Shown: positions 23,302 to 32,258 of the stretch, one piece after another
Position numbering within the stretch: position 1 is the stretch's first letter
Layout: every line of letters begins with the position of its first letter
Source of the DNA: Nitrospirota bacterium
Lineage (GTDB): Bacteria; Nitrospirota; Nitrospiria; 2-01-FULL-66-17
Assembly: GCA_016201825.1 (NCBI GenBank)
Contig: JACQCD010000071.1
Location: 1 to 38,121, forward strand
Direction of reading: 5' to 3'
Length of the DNA: 38,121 nucleotides
The notes under the pieces: generated by a model
The model's database searches: none
Seen by the model: only the letters and a program-made list of their open reading frames with translations
Told to the model about the DNA's origin: nothing
Program-made: the position numbers and the translations under genes

Positions 23302-25158
23302 GTGACGCCTGACCCCCGAATGATCGAAGACATCCGTCTCCATGGGCAAGTGACTCCCATGGTCGAATATTTTGCGACCATCGCGGGACGCTCGGTCGGG
23401 CATCAGTTTTTCTACGAACCCTCCCCCGACGGTCATCACGGCACGATCCGTTTTTTCGCCGCCGGACACGAATTCCTGATCGGACGAGACGGCCTGAGCT
23501 ATAAGGGCAACGGCGGAAGCTTCTGTCGGTACATGTTCGGCGTCAATCTTCCCCTGAAAGACTTGCTCAAGAAAGAAGTCGTCAACCGCTTGGTGCTGAA
23601 CGGCGCCATTCTCGACCCCACCGGACAATCCATTCACTTCACCGATCGGACCGAAAGCCGGGAATCGTACGAGGAAGTCTTCCGGAGCGGCAATGCGTTG
23701 TGTAATTATTATTTCTTCGTCCAGTTGCCCGAACAGGGTCCGCTTCACAAACAGCAAGAGTTCCTGCTGCGCATGATCGGACGACCCGTGAAGCACTCCG
23801 TCTCCGTGGCCTCCCAAGACGACATTCAGATCGTCCACAACCTCTACAACGCGTTGGCGGAGCCCCGCGCCGTGATCTATCTCTTCAAACTGACTCACCG
23901 TGGCCACGCCGCGTATTACCAGTACTACCAGCACGTGTACGCGGCGCGAACCAACGGCGACGAAGGGGTCATGCGGCGACTGGACGATATCGCCCATCAA
24001 TGCAAGATCGATCTGTACCAGCAAACCCGGATACAAATCGACGTCGTCTATCAGCACCCCGACAACAAACGCCTGATCGACGACTACAAGGACCTCCTGA
24101 CCGAGATGCTGGCCGATCCCGGCTCGACGCAAGCCATCCTCGCCAAACTCAACCGCCTCCGAACCCTCAGCGTTCGCAACGCCATCCCCCTCGAAGTGTT
24201 TCACACGCTCGACGGCATTTTTTTGAAAGACAAGACGGTCGAGCGATTCGAGGAACCCGAGCATCTCGACGCCGCCCGGAGCATTCTCGACAGCCTGTTC
24301 CTCCAGACCGGAGAAACCAAGGGCACCGTCCTGAAAGAGGAACTGGCCACGTTGTTGCGAGCCAAGCGTCAAGCCATCGAGCGCCGGGATTTCTCGTTTG
24401 ACGCGCTCTTGCTCGACGTCGGGAAAACTTGCGACGAGTATGCCTGCCAGTCGGGAGACTCCCGCATTTTGGAGCGGTTTAGCCTCATCGTCACGTGCTT
24501 CGATCGCTTCGACGCCACCTACACCTACCTCAACCAGATGGTGTTCATGGACGACGATCAGACGACGGAGGCGGGGCTCAAAACCATTCATACCAACAAA
24601 AAGATCTTCGACGATCTCGCCCCGAGGCTGTTTAAGGAACTCTTCATCGATTCGATCGTGAAGGACCGGTACCTGACGGATTTCGGACGCCGGAAGATCT
24701 TCATCGTGTTCCAGGGGCTCAAAGAGGTCGACGACGGCCGTCTCACGCTCCAAGAAGTGGCCAACCAAGTCAGGCAAGTCAATACCGAAGCACTCATCCA
24801 CCGCCAGGTCCGCCGCCACCTGAAACGGTTTCTCAAGCAGTTCGTGAAGCCGGCGCAACCCGAGGAGCTCACACATCTCCGCGATCAACTGTCCCAGGAA
24901 CTTCAGCGTAAGGGTCTCATCCCCATGCCGATTCCGGAAGCGATCTTTCGCAAGGCCATTCGGGATCTTCATCGGGAGGCCGTGTACTTTTTCGAGGTGC
25001 TGCCCACCCTGGTCGCCTCGCCTGAGGGGTCGGAGGGGCGCCGGGACGCGTATCTCAGCTCGAGCGGCGTCGACCGGTACGATCTGGAAGAATTGGAGCG
25101 GGAGTACTTTCACCACCACCGACTCGACAACACGCTGCTCCATGCCCTCCAACGATAA
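23302..25158 (+). CDS. TIGR04442-like uncharacterised protein
   Basis: 618 aa from GTG 23302; the ATG at 23320 (MIEDIRLHGQ) is equally possible, and neither has a good ribosome site. The sequence and length remind me of the uncharacterised TIGR04442 family of deltaproteobacteria and Nitrospirota; this is recollection, not a search. No signal peptide or membrane segment. The N-terminal third is mixed alpha/beta (LIGRDGLSYKGNGGSFCRYM, ending in a Phe/Gly-rich strand). The remainder is mostly long charged helices, including KQAIERRDFSFDALLLDVGK and a basic, Arg-rich stretch HRQVRRHLKRFLKQ. Function unknown. It precedes htrA-like and bioA genes by 175 bp. Confidence 0.72.
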   Translation: MTPDPRMIEDIRLHGQVTPMVEYFATIAGRSVGHQFFYEPSPDGHHGTIRFFAAGHEFLIGRDGLSYKGNGGSFCRYMFGVNLPLKDLLKKEVVNRLVLNGAILDPTGQSIHFTDRTESRESYEEVFRSGNALCNYYFFVQLPEQGPLHKQQEFLLRMIGRPVKHSVSVASQDDIQIVHNLYNALAEPRAVIYLFKLTHRGHAAYYQYYQHVYAARTNGDEGVMRRLDDIAHQCKIDLYQQTRIQIDVVYQHPDNKRLIDDYKDLLTEMLADPGSTQAILAKLNRLRTLSVRNAIPLEVFHTLDGIFLKDKTVERFEEPEHLDAARSILDSLFLQTGETKGTVLKEELATLLRAKRQAIERRDFSFDALLLDVGKTCDEYACQSGDSRILERFSLIVTCFDRFDATYTYLNQMVFMDDDQTTEAGLKTIHTNKKIFDDLAPRLFKELFIDSIVKDRYLTDFGRRKIFIVFQGLKEVDDGRLTLQEVANQVRQVNTEALIHRQVRRHLKRFLKQFVKPAQPEELTHLRDQLSQELQRKGLIPMPIPEAIFRKAIRDLHREAVYFFEVLPTLVASPEGSEGRRDAYLSSSGVDRYDLEELEREYFHHHRLDNTLLHALQR

Positions 25159-25184
25159 CCCGCACCGCGCCGTGATGCGGCGCG
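25157..25184 (+). repeat. REP-like hairpin repeat, copy 1
   Basis: 28 bp identical to copy 2, starting within the stop codon of the upstream gene. Inside, CCGCGCCG and CGGCGCGG form an 8-bp stem with a TGATG loop. It may act as a terminator-like or mRNA-stabilising palindrome. Confidence 0.6.
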
Positions 25185-25219
25185 GAATACCACTTGCCCG
25201 TCCTCTCGGGTGGCGCAGC

Positions 25220-25247
25220 AACCCGCACCGCGCCGTGATGCGGCGCG
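25220..25247 (+). repeat. REP-like hairpin repeat, copy 2
   Basis: Exact second copy, 63 bp downstream of copy 1, with a 7-bp stem around TGATG. The two copies flank a 35-bp spacer that itself contains CCCG/CGGG inverted segments. Confidence 0.6.
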
Positions 25248-25333
25248 AAATGCCCATGAGCCGATCCCCGCTGCCACGTCACACCATGACGCACTGCGGG
25301 ACAATGACGATCCACCACACAAGGAGTCGCACC

Positions 25334-26740
25334 ATGCCGGTCAGCCCTGTTCAGCCAAACACCGTTCGCCTTCGTCGCACCCTCGGAATCGTCGTCTTCA
25401 CCGTGGTGTGCTCCCTTATCGGCTCGGGTCTCATGCCGGGATACGCCAAAGATCTGCCGGGCATGAAGGCGTTGACCGACTTTCAAGACGTGTTCGTTGA
25501 TCTGGCCGAGCACGTGAAACCAGCGGTCGTCAATATTTCCACCTCAGGGGGCGCCCCCGCTTCTTCTCGAGGCGATCGCTTTCGCCAGCGTCCCGAGTCG
25601 CCCAGCAGCGGCTCCGGCGTGATCATCGATAAGGACGGGTACATCGTGACGAACAACCACGTCGTCGGCGACGCCACCGACGTCGAGGTGCGCTTGCTGG
25701 ACAAACGGAAGTTTTCCGGGAAAGTCATCGGGCGTGATCCCGATACCGACCTCGCGGTCGTGAAGATCACCTCCAAGACTCCGCTGCCCACGGTCCCGTT
25801 GGGAGACTCCAGCCAGGTCAAGGTCGGACAATGGGTCGTCGCCGTCGGGAATCCGTTCGGCTTGGAAAGCACCCTGACGGTCGGTGTGGTGAGCGCGCTG
25901 AAGCGAGAGAACGTCAACCTGTCCCGTTATGAAGAATTTATCCAAACCGACGCGTCGATCAACCCCGGAAACAGCGGAGGGCCGCTGTTCAATATCCATG
26001 GTGAAGTCGTCGGCATCAACACCGCCATCATCAATTTCGCGCAAGGGATCGGGTTCGCCATCCCATCGAAAATGGTGCAAGACGTGGTGCCCCAGCTCAT
26101 CGCCAAAGGCAAGGTCAGCCGAGGGTGGCTGGGTGTGGGCATCCAACCCGTGACCGAGGACCTGGCCAGTCAGTTCAAACTCGAACGCGAAGAAGGCGTG
26201 CTCGTCAACGAGGTCTTCGAGGGCGAACCGGCGCAGAAGGCCGGGGTCCAACCAGGGGATATCATCCTGATGGTTGATAACACCGCGGTCGACACGCCCA
26301 GCGGCCTGGCCAAGGCCGTGGCGGGATTGACGCCGGGGAAACCGATGACGCTGAAGATTCTCCGGAACGGCGAGCACCGCCAGCTCTCGGTGGTGCTTAC
26401 CGAACGAAAGGACGAATCAGAGACGGCCGAAGCCGTGCCGGCCAAGACCCCCGAGTCGGTGCTGGGCTTGAACATTCAGGATCTCACGAAGGAAATCGCC
26501 GACCGCCTGAAATTGAAGGATACCAAGGGCGTGCTGATCAACAAAGTCGAACCCGACAGCCTCGCCGATCGCGGCGGCCTCAAAGAGGGCGACGTGATCA
26601 AGGAGATCAACCGCCACCCGATCGAGAATGCCGAGGACTTCCGCAAAGCGAGCGACGCGCTCAAACCCGAGGAGGGCGTGTTGGTCCGCTTGATTCGGGA
26701 GCAGCGGGGGTTGTTTGTCGTGCTGAATGACAAACCATAA
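25334..26740 (+). CDS. degQ: Do-type periplasmic serine protease HtrA/DegQ
   Basis: 468 aa. AAGGAG seven bases before the ATG at 25334 fixes the start; the frame is open upstream through the REP-like repeats but that part is not protein-like. A signal peptide or anchor (about 14-38, MPGYA-KDLPG) precedes a trypsin-like domain with the catalytic triad H109 (TNNHV), D139 (DTDLAVVK) and S214 (GNSGGPL), and two PDZ domains (about 265-355 and 375-465, SRGWLGVGIQ and VLGLNIQDL). Length and order fit DegP/DegQ. Role: folding control and degradation of misfolded envelope proteins. The end overlaps bioA by 14 bp. Naming as DegQ versus DegP or MucD is not decided by sequence alone. Confidence 0.93.
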   Translation: MPVSPVQPNTVRLRRTLGIVVFTVVCSLIGSGLMPGYAKDLPGMKALTDFQDVFVDLAEHVKPAVVNISTSGGAPASSRGDRFRQRPESPSSGSGVIIDKDGYIVTNNHVVGDATDVEVRLLDKRKFSGKVIGRDPDTDLAVVKITSKTPLPTVPLGDSSQVKVGQWVVAVGNPFGLESTLTVGVVSALKRENVNLSRYEEFIQTDASINPGNSGGPLFNIHGEVVGINTAIINFAQGIGFAIPSKMVQDVVPQLIAKGKVSRGWLGVGIQPVTEDLASQFKLEREEGVLVNEVFEGEPAQKAGVQPGDIILMVDNTAVDTPSGLAKAVAGLTPGKPMTLKILRNGEHRQLSVVLTERKDESETAEAVPAKTPESVLGLNIQDLTKEIADRLKLKDTKGVLINKVEPDSLADRGGLKEGDVIKEINRHPIENAEDFRKASDALKPEEGVLVRLIREQRGLFVVLNDKP

Positions 26741-28157
26741 GGAGGCCGATCCGGACCGTCTCGCCGCGCTCGACCACGCCCACCTGTGGCATCCGTTCAC
26801 CCAGATGCGGGAGTGGGCGGCGGAACCTCCTCTGATCATCACGGAAGGAGAAGGGGTCAAGGTCCGCGACGTGGAAGGGCGCTGGTATTGGGACGGGGTT
26901 TCTTCGCTGTGGGTGAATCTGCACGGGCATCGCAAGACCGAGATCGACCGGGCGATCGTCGCCCAATTGAGTCAGATCGCTCACTCGACCCTCCTCGGCT
27001 GTTCGTCTCCTCCCGCGATTCTGCTGGCCGAGCGCCTCGTCGCATTGGCGCCGCCGGGCCTGACCAAGGTCTTCTACTCGGACAACGGCTCGACCGCGGT
27101 CGAAGTCGCCCTAAAAATGGCCCTTCAATATTGGCAGCAGATGACGCCGGCACACCCGCGAAAAACCAAGATCCTCGCGTTCTCGCTGGCATACCACGGC
27201 GACACGGTGGGGGCCGTGAGCGTGGGAGGCATCGACGTCTTCCACGCCCGATTCGCCCCGTATCTCTTCCCCACGTTCAAGGCCAACCCCCCGTACTGCT
27301 ATCGCTGCCACCTCGGCTTGACCTATCCATCTTGCGAAACCGCCTGCCTGACTGATCTGGAGGAAGCCCTCCGGCGGCACCACGACGAGATCGCGGCGCT
27401 GATCGTCGAACCGCTGATGCAGGCGGCAGCCGGCATGCTCGCGGCTCCTGCCGGATATCTTCGCCGTCTTCGCGACCTCTGTACGCGCTATAACGTGCTC
27501 ATGATCGCGGACGAGGTCGCGACCGGATTCGGTCGCACGGGGACGATGTTCGCGTGCGAGCAGGAAGGGGTCACGCCCGACCTGATGGCGGTCGCCAAGG
27601 GACTGACCGGCGGCTACCTGCCGCTGGCCGCAACGCTCGCGACCCAGGCCGTGTACGACGCGTTCCTCGGCGAGTACCCCGAATTCCGCACGTTTTTCCA
27701 CGGCCACAGTTATACGGGGAACGCGCTGGCCTGCGCGGCGGCGCTGGCGAACCTGGACGTCTTCCTCCACGAGCGCGTGATCGACGGCTTGGCGCCAAAG
27801 CTCGCCGGCCTTCGGAACGCCCTCGCACCCCTGGCCGCGCACCCGCACGTGGGCGACATCCGCCAGTGCGGTCTCATGGTGGGCGTCGAACTGGTCCAGG
27901 ACGCAGAGACGAAGACCCGCTTCCCGACTGCGTCGCGAATCGGATGGACGGTCAGCCGGGAAGCGCGCGCGCTGGGCCTGCTGACTCGGCCGCTCGGCGA
28001 CGTGCTGGTTCTTGTTCCCCCGCTCGCCGCGACGCCCGATGAGTTGACCGTGATGGTGGACATCCTGCACCAAGCCATCGTCAACACGCTCGGGGGGCGA
28101 AGAGATTCACCGGCCGTCCTCCCCTCGCGGTCCGACACGGTCGAGCACGGCCGGTAA
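26727..28157 (+). CDS. bioA: adenosylmethionine-8-amino-7-oxononanoate aminotransferase
   Basis: 476 aa, class III PLP aminotransferase that makes 7,8-diaminopelargonate from KAPA with SAM as amino donor in biotin synthesis. Diagnostic features: HLWHPFTQM (19-27) near the N-terminus, SDNGSTAVE (118-126), IADEVATGFGRTG (260-272) with the PLP-N1 Asp262, and the Schiff-base K291 in AVAKGLTGGYLPL. A cluster of four Cys in CYRCHLGLTYPSCETAC (191-207) occurs in one BioA subgroup and may bind a metal. The start lies inside the protease gene; the AGGAGG at 26740 is downstream of this ATG and not usable. No other bio gene is nearby. Confidence 0.93.
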   Translation: MTNHKEADPDRLAALDHAHLWHPFTQMREWAAEPPLIITEGEGVKVRDVEGRWYWDGVSSLWVNLHGHRKTEIDRAIVAQLSQIAHSTLLGCSSPPAILLAERLVALAPPGLTKVFYSDNGSTAVEVALKMALQYWQQMTPAHPRKTKILAFSLAYHGDTVGAVSVGGIDVFHARFAPYLFPTFKANPPYCYRCHLGLTYPSCETACLTDLEEALRRHHDEIAALIVEPLMQAAAGMLAAPAGYLRRLRDLCTRYNVLMIADEVATGFGRTGTMFACEQEGVTPDLMAVAKGLTGGYLPLAATLATQAVYDAFLGEYPEFRTFFHGHSYTGNALACAAALANLDVFLHERVIDGLAPKLAGLRNALAPLAAHPHVGDIRQCGLMVGVELVQDAETKTRFPTASRIGWTVSREARALGLLTRPLGDVLVLVPPLAATPDELTVMVDILHQAIVNTLGGRRDSPAVLPSRSDTVEHGR

Positions 28158-28170
28158 GTCCCGCCGTTCC

Positions 28171-28749
28171 TTATCGTTTTCCGCTTCGAAGGATCCGCAA
28201 GTGGCGAAGGTAGCCGTCGGCCACGGTGTGGGGGTCGAGGCCGATCGCTCGCGCGTACTGAGTGAGGTATCCGCGGAGGTAGGCTTCGTGAGGAAGGCCC
28301 TTTTCGTGATCCTCCTCGATGAACTGGAGATACGCGATACTGATCCTCGTGTTCAGCGCGATCTCCTGCAACGGCACGCCGATCGCCTCGCGACGGGAGC
28401 GGAGCGCGGAGCCGGTCACGCCGGTGGCGGGGAGGTCGGCGTAACTAAACGCCATCGGTCGAGGCCCCGGCACGGCTCCCTCTGCGGGCGGTCCGACGGA
28501 GGAACGGATCCCGAGCACGTCTTCATCGTAGCGCACGCGCAGCGCCGGGTCGGAGAGGGTCCGCCACGCCTCGGCGAGACGGGCGAGGAGCGCCTGGCGC
28601 TCGCCGGGGTCGAACAACGAGTAGCTCGCCAGCGCATCGCCCGCGAACGCGCGCTTGGCCGCCTCGTAGGCCTTCGCCAGGACTTCCTTCTCGGCGTTCG
28701 GCCGCACGTCCAGCAACTCGTAATAATTCTGTTCCCGAAACGGTTTCAC
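28171..28749 (-). CDS. degenerate J-domain fused to RodZ-like helix-turn-helix
   Basis: 192 aa from a GTG that overlaps the ATPase stop as GTGA; a TTG 12 bases upstream is the alternative. Residues 5-76 resemble a DnaJ J-domain (NYYELLDVRPNAEKEVLAKAY, then AEAWRTLSDPALRVRYDE), but the HPD tripeptide that stimulates DnaK is missing. After a Pro-rich linker, residues 115-185 match the RodZ/HTH_25 fold (LRSRREAIGVPLQEIALNTR, then YLQFIEEDHEKGLPHEAYLRGYL). There is no membrane helix, unlike RodZ. Translation is coupled to the ParA/MinD-like ATPase gene, so the two probably act together, perhaps in positioning a polar or surface structure. Confidence 0.85.
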   Translation of the reverse strand: MKPFREQNYYELLDVRPNAEKEVLAKAYEAAKRAFAGDALASYSLFDPGERQALLARLAEAWRTLSDPALRVRYDEDVLGIRSSVGPPAEGAVPGPRPMAFSYADLPATGVTGSALRSRREAIGVPLQEIALNTRISIAYLQFIEEDHEKGLPHEAYLRGYLTQYARAIGLDPHTVADGYLRHLRILRSGKR

Positions 28750-29732
28750 CCACGCACACAAAGATCAAAGGCGATCTGCTCACCCTTCAACAGATTCGCC
28801 AGGACCGTTCCCGTTCCGCGGGAAGAAACAGCATCGGGATACTCCATCACGGGAGGACGCTTGCGCTTCATCGCACGCCACACGCAATCGTCGTACTCCA
28901 CGAACCCCAAATACTCCACGTGAATCCCGAAATACTTCGAGCACGAGCTGCGCATGGACAACCCCAACGCGGCATCGTCCTGCGATCGCACCTGGTTGAC
29001 CACCAGCTTGGGAGAAAACTCCGCCATCGTTTTTCTCAGTCGCCCCCCGACCTCGGAGTCGATCGCCTCAACGCAGGCCATCAAATCGTGGGGAGTTCGG
29101 ATTCCGCGCTCGTTCTTCTGATCCATCGCGCACGACACCAGCGCCTTCATGTCCGGGTGTCGCACCGCGCGTTTGAATCGCCGGTAAAACGCGCTTTTGA
29201 TGAATCGGTAGACGTTCTCGATCGACGTCGGCTCCGGGATGACGGTGAGGATCCCGCGATCGGCCGCCAAGAAGAAATCCAGGCTGTTGAAGGCGGTGCC
29301 GGCCCCGAGGTCCAGGATGATGTACTCCACATCCAAATCTTGGATCTGGCGGATCAGGCGCATCTTCTCGGTATGCTTGGGATTCGCGATTTCCAAGAAG
29401 TCGTGGGCGCCGCTGATCAGCCGCAGCGTGGGAAACGACGTCTCGCCCAGCACCTCGCTTAACGTCTTCATGCGGCCTTTGATAAAATCGGAAAGCGTCG
29501 CCGCGGGCGGATCGGCGCCCAAGGCGGTGTGGAGATTCGCGCATCCCAAATCGGCATCGATCGCGATCACCCGTTTGCCGAGCTTGGCCAAGCCGATGGC
29601 AAGACTCGCCGAGAGATACGTCTTCCCGGTGCCGCCCTTTCCCCCGCCCACCGCCCAGATTTCTTTCTGGACCAATCGGCCCTGTTCACCTAACCCCAGC
29701 ATGCGCGTAGTTGTAGCGTATGTCGACGGCAT
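28746..29732 (-). CDS. ParA/MinD-family ATPase (FleN-like)
   Basis: 328 aa from ATG 29732; ATG 29702 is also possible, and no clear ribosome site distinguishes them. Deviant Walker A GGKGGTGKT with the signature Lys, IDADLGCANLHTALG after it (as in FlhG/FleN-type proteins) and Walker B YIILDLGAGT. There is no amphipathic MinD-type C-terminal helix that I can see. Such ATPases place flagella, pili, chemosensory arrays or carboxysomes. There is no flagellar or segregation gene nearby; the tightly coupled J-like/HTH gene is the only obvious partner. Divergent from the glucan phosphorylase gene. Confidence 0.88.
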   Translation of the reverse strand: MPSTYATTTRMLGLGEQGRLVQKEIWAVGGGKGGTGKTYLSASLAIGLAKLGKRVIAIDADLGCANLHTALGADPPAATLSDFIKGRMKTLSEVLGETSFPTLRLISGAHDFLEIANPKHTEKMRLIRQIQDLDVEYIILDLGAGTAFNSLDFFLAADRGILTVIPEPTSIENVYRFIKSAFYRRFKRAVRHPDMKALVSCAMDQKNERGIRTPHDLMACVEAIDSEVGGRLRKTMAEFSPKLVVNQVRSQDDAALGLSMRSSCSKYFGIHVEYLGFVEYDDCVWRAMKRKRPPVMEYPDAVSSRGTGTVLANLLKGEQIAFDLCVRG

Positions 29733-29835
29733 TTTCAAGTAGGGACCGTCCCCGATCGCGCATCCATCGAGACGCCTACGACGCCATCCCGAAGCACGGG
29801 TCCCCGCGCGGGATCGGCGTCCCGACCCTGCTGAC

Positions 29836-29865
29836 TTGCACTCGCCCCCCTCTTGGCTCTATAGT
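29836..29865 (+). promoter_or_regulatory. promoter of alpha-glucan phosphorylase gene, probably leaderless
   Basis: TTGCAC (29836-29841), 18 bp, TATAGT (29860-29865). The transcription start would fall at about 29872-29874, on or next to the ATG at 29874. No Shine-Dalgarno sequence lies upstream, in agreement with a leaderless transcript. Confidence 0.55.
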
Positions 29866-29873
29866 GCTTCTTT

Positions 29874-31586
29874 ATGTCGACCCTTGATCCTCTGCTGAAC
29901 GAACCGAAGATCGCCTACTTCTCGATGGAGATCGGTTTGCGCACCGACGTCCCCACCTACAGCGGGGGGCTCGGTGTCCTCGCCGGCGACACGATCAAAA
30001 CGTGTGCCGACTTAAAACTCCCGGTGGTTGGCGTCACGCTGGTCAGTCGTCAAGGGTACTTTCGGCAAGAGTTGGACGCCGACGGCCGACAGCACGCGAA
30101 GCCGGCCCCCTGGAATCCGCGCCAGGTGATGACCTTGGTGAAATCCCAGGTGCGGGTGACGATCGATCGACGGCCGGTCGTCGTCGCGGCATGGTTGTAT
30201 TGGGTGGAAAGCCCTACCGGCGGCCGTGTCCCGGTCTTGTTTTTGGACACCGATTTGGCCGACAATGCCCCTGAGCACCGCGAATTAACGTCGTTCCTCT
30301 ATGGTCGCGACGCGGCGTACCGCCTGCGGCAGGAAGCCATCCTCGGCATCGGGGGAGGCAAGATGCTTCAGGCGCTGGGCGTCACCGTCCGCAAATACCA
30401 CATGAACGAAGGCCATTCGGCCCTCCTCACCCTGGAGTTGCTTGAGCGCTTCCGTCGGCCGATCGAAAGCGTCTGGCACGAAGAGTTGGTGTGGGACGTG
30501 GAGCGCATCAAGGACCTGTGCGTCTTTACCACCCACACGCCGGTGGACGCCGGTCACGACCGCTTTCCGTACGACTTGGTTGAGCGGGTCCTCGGCACGC
30601 CGCTCCCACTGGCCGCGCTCAAACGGTTTGCGGGACATGACATGCTGAACATGACCTTGCTCGCCTTGAACCTGAGCCGGTTCGTCAACGGGGTGGCCAA
30701 GAAACACGGGGAGGTGTCCCGCACGCTCTTTCCGGGCTACGAGATTTCCGCGATCACCAACGGGGTGCACACGTTCACCTGGACGTGCCCCGAGATGGCG
30801 GCGTTGTATGACGCCCATCTCCCGGGATGGGCCAACGACCCGGAACTGCTGGTGCGCGTGGACAACATTCCCGACGACGCGTTGTGGGCGGCCCATCAGG
30901 CGGCCAAAACCCGCTTGCTCGCCCTGGTGGCGCGCCTGACCGGCGCCGCCATGAGCCCGGACATTTTAACCATCGGCTTCGCCCGGCGCATGACCCCCTA
31001 CAAGCGCGCCGACCTCCTCTTTTCCGACATCAAGCGGTTGGCGGATCTCGGCGAGGGCCGTCTTCAGATCGTATTGGCCGGGAAAGCCCACCCCCAGGAT
31101 GAACCGGGGCAACGGATTATTCAGCGGCTCGTGCAGGCGATCCACGCGCTGCGCGGCCGAGTCACCGCCGTCTTCCTTCCGGACTACGACATGGACATGG
31201 CGCTCACGGTCATCGCGGGCTCCGACCTCTGGCTCAACACGCCCCGACGGCCGCACGAAGCCTCGGGCACCAGCGGCATGAAGGCCACGCACAACGGCGT
31301 TCCCAACTTCAGCGTGCTCGACGGGTGGTGGATCGAAGGCCACGTCGAAGGGGTCACGGGATGGTCGATCGGGCCGCCGCCCAGAGAGTCCACCCTCACC
31401 GAGAGCGGCGACGCTCGGGACGCCCATGATTTGTACGAAAAGCTCGAACGGGTGATCGTCCCGCTGTACCGCGAGAACCGTCGCGAGTGGATTGCCGTGA
31501 TGAAACACGCCATCGGGAAAAACGCCTCGTTCTTTAACTGCCACCGCATGATGAGACGGTATGTGACGGAAGCGTATCTCAGATGA
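29874..31586 (+). CDS. glgP: alpha-glucan phosphorylase (GT35, short type)
   Basis: 570 aa. It releases glucose-1-phosphate from glycogen or maltodextrin with phosphate and PLP. The N-terminus (KIAYFSMEIGL, PTYSGGLGVLAGD) is that of the TIGR02094 type, shorter than the 800-residue GlgP of E. coli. HMNEGHSALLTLELLER is the acceptor/donor-site helix; ASGTSGMKATHNG (around 463-475) carries the PLP-binding Lys. The mRNA may be leaderless. It is followed by two small genes and aldolase on the same strand, joining glycogen breakdown to central carbon metabolism. Confidence 0.93.
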   Translation: MSTLDPLLNEPKIAYFSMEIGLRTDVPTYSGGLGVLAGDTIKTCADLKLPVVGVTLVSRQGYFRQELDADGRQHAKPAPWNPRQVMTLVKSQVRVTIDRRPVVVAAWLYWVESPTGGRVPVLFLDTDLADNAPEHRELTSFLYGRDAAYRLRQEAILGIGGGKMLQALGVTVRKYHMNEGHSALLTLELLERFRRPIESVWHEELVWDVERIKDLCVFTTHTPVDAGHDRFPYDLVERVLGTPLPLAALKRFAGHDMLNMTLLALNLSRFVNGVAKKHGEVSRTLFPGYEISAITNGVHTFTWTCPEMAALYDAHLPGWANDPELLVRVDNIPDDALWAAHQAAKTRLLALVARLTGAAMSPDILTIGFARRMTPYKRADLLFSDIKRLADLGEGRLQIVLAGKAHPQDEPGQRIIQRLVQAIHALRGRVTAVFLPDYDMDMALTVIAGSDLWLNTPRRPHEASGTSGMKATHNGVPNFSVLDGWWIEGHVEGVTGWSIGPPPRESTLTESGDARDAHDLYEKLERVIVPLYRENRREWIAVMKHAIGKNASFFNCHRMMRRYVTEAYLR

Positions 31587-31672
31587 TCCGCCGGCGACGA
31601 CCTGCTCGGAACAGCCTCTCTCATCGCGCCGCCTCGGGCGCGCAGCCCGTGGTCTAAAAAGGAGAATTCGTC

Positions 31673-32182
31673 ATGACATCCGTATCCACCTCCACGTCAC
31701 CCTTTATTTGGCTCAAAGACCTCTGCACTCATTTCGATTGGCTGCATGCCGGTTCCCAAGCGCTCGCGGAGGGCCGCCCTCTTTCCCCGCCGGACTCCAT
31801 CCCCGACCACGCGATCGGCGAGATCATTCGGGCCCTGCTCCGGGTCGACGAGACGCGACGCACCCAGCGCGATGAGACCGCCGCCCTGCGAAACGAATTG
31901 GAGGCCCGGGAGTTGGAGCTTCGCGCGGCCGCCCACGACGCGGAGAGCACCCGGCACGACGCCGCGGAGGCGCGCGCGGCGCTCGATCAAACACGGCACA
32001 CCCTGGAAGACCGTCAGCGGGGCTGGGACGAGATGGAGGCCAAATGGCTCCAGGACCGCATGGTGATGGAGCAGCGCGCAGGCGCGCTCGACCAACGGGT
32101 CCGCGCGCTGACCGAGCGACTGAAGGACCACGCGCAAGTGCTGACGGCGGTGGCGTCCGACCTCGCCAACGCCGCCGAGTAA
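31673..32182 (+). CDS. uncharacterised coiled-coil protein
   Basis: 169 aa with AAGGAG seven bases before the ATG. The first 60 residues (FIWLKDLCTHFDWLHAGSQAL) are a soluble, Trp-containing region; residues about 60-160 are a continuous charged coiled coil with Glu/Arg/Ala heptads (RDETAALRNELEARELELRA). No signal peptide or membrane segment. It lies 86 bp after the glucan phosphorylase. I do not recognise the family; it may be a scaffold or small regulator. Confidence 0.75.
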   Translation: MTSVSTSTSPFIWLKDLCTHFDWLHAGSQALAEGRPLSPPDSIPDHAIGEIIRALLRVDETRRTQRDETAALRNELEARELELRAAAHDAESTRHDAAEARAALDQTRHTLEDRQRGWDEMEAKWLQDRMVMEQRAGALDQRVRALTERLKDHAQVLTAVASDLANAAE

Positions 32183-32258
32183 CCCGGGGGAGTCGCAGCT
32201 TGTCTTCTCCAATCCTCTTGTGGTACAACCACCTCATTTCGTCCCAGAGGGAGCTCGT

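Noticed and set aside
22220-23305. Plus-strand frame of 361 codons across the ABC ATPase gene
   Set aside because: It opposes an ATPase with all motifs intact and crosses the metal operon promoter.
23110-25257. Very long open frame (715 codons) on the minus strand opposite the TIGR04442-like gene
   Set aside because: It is a mirror of a GC-rich coding strand: composition is unlike a folded protein, it has no start context, and it runs through the REP-like repeats and the opposite promoter.
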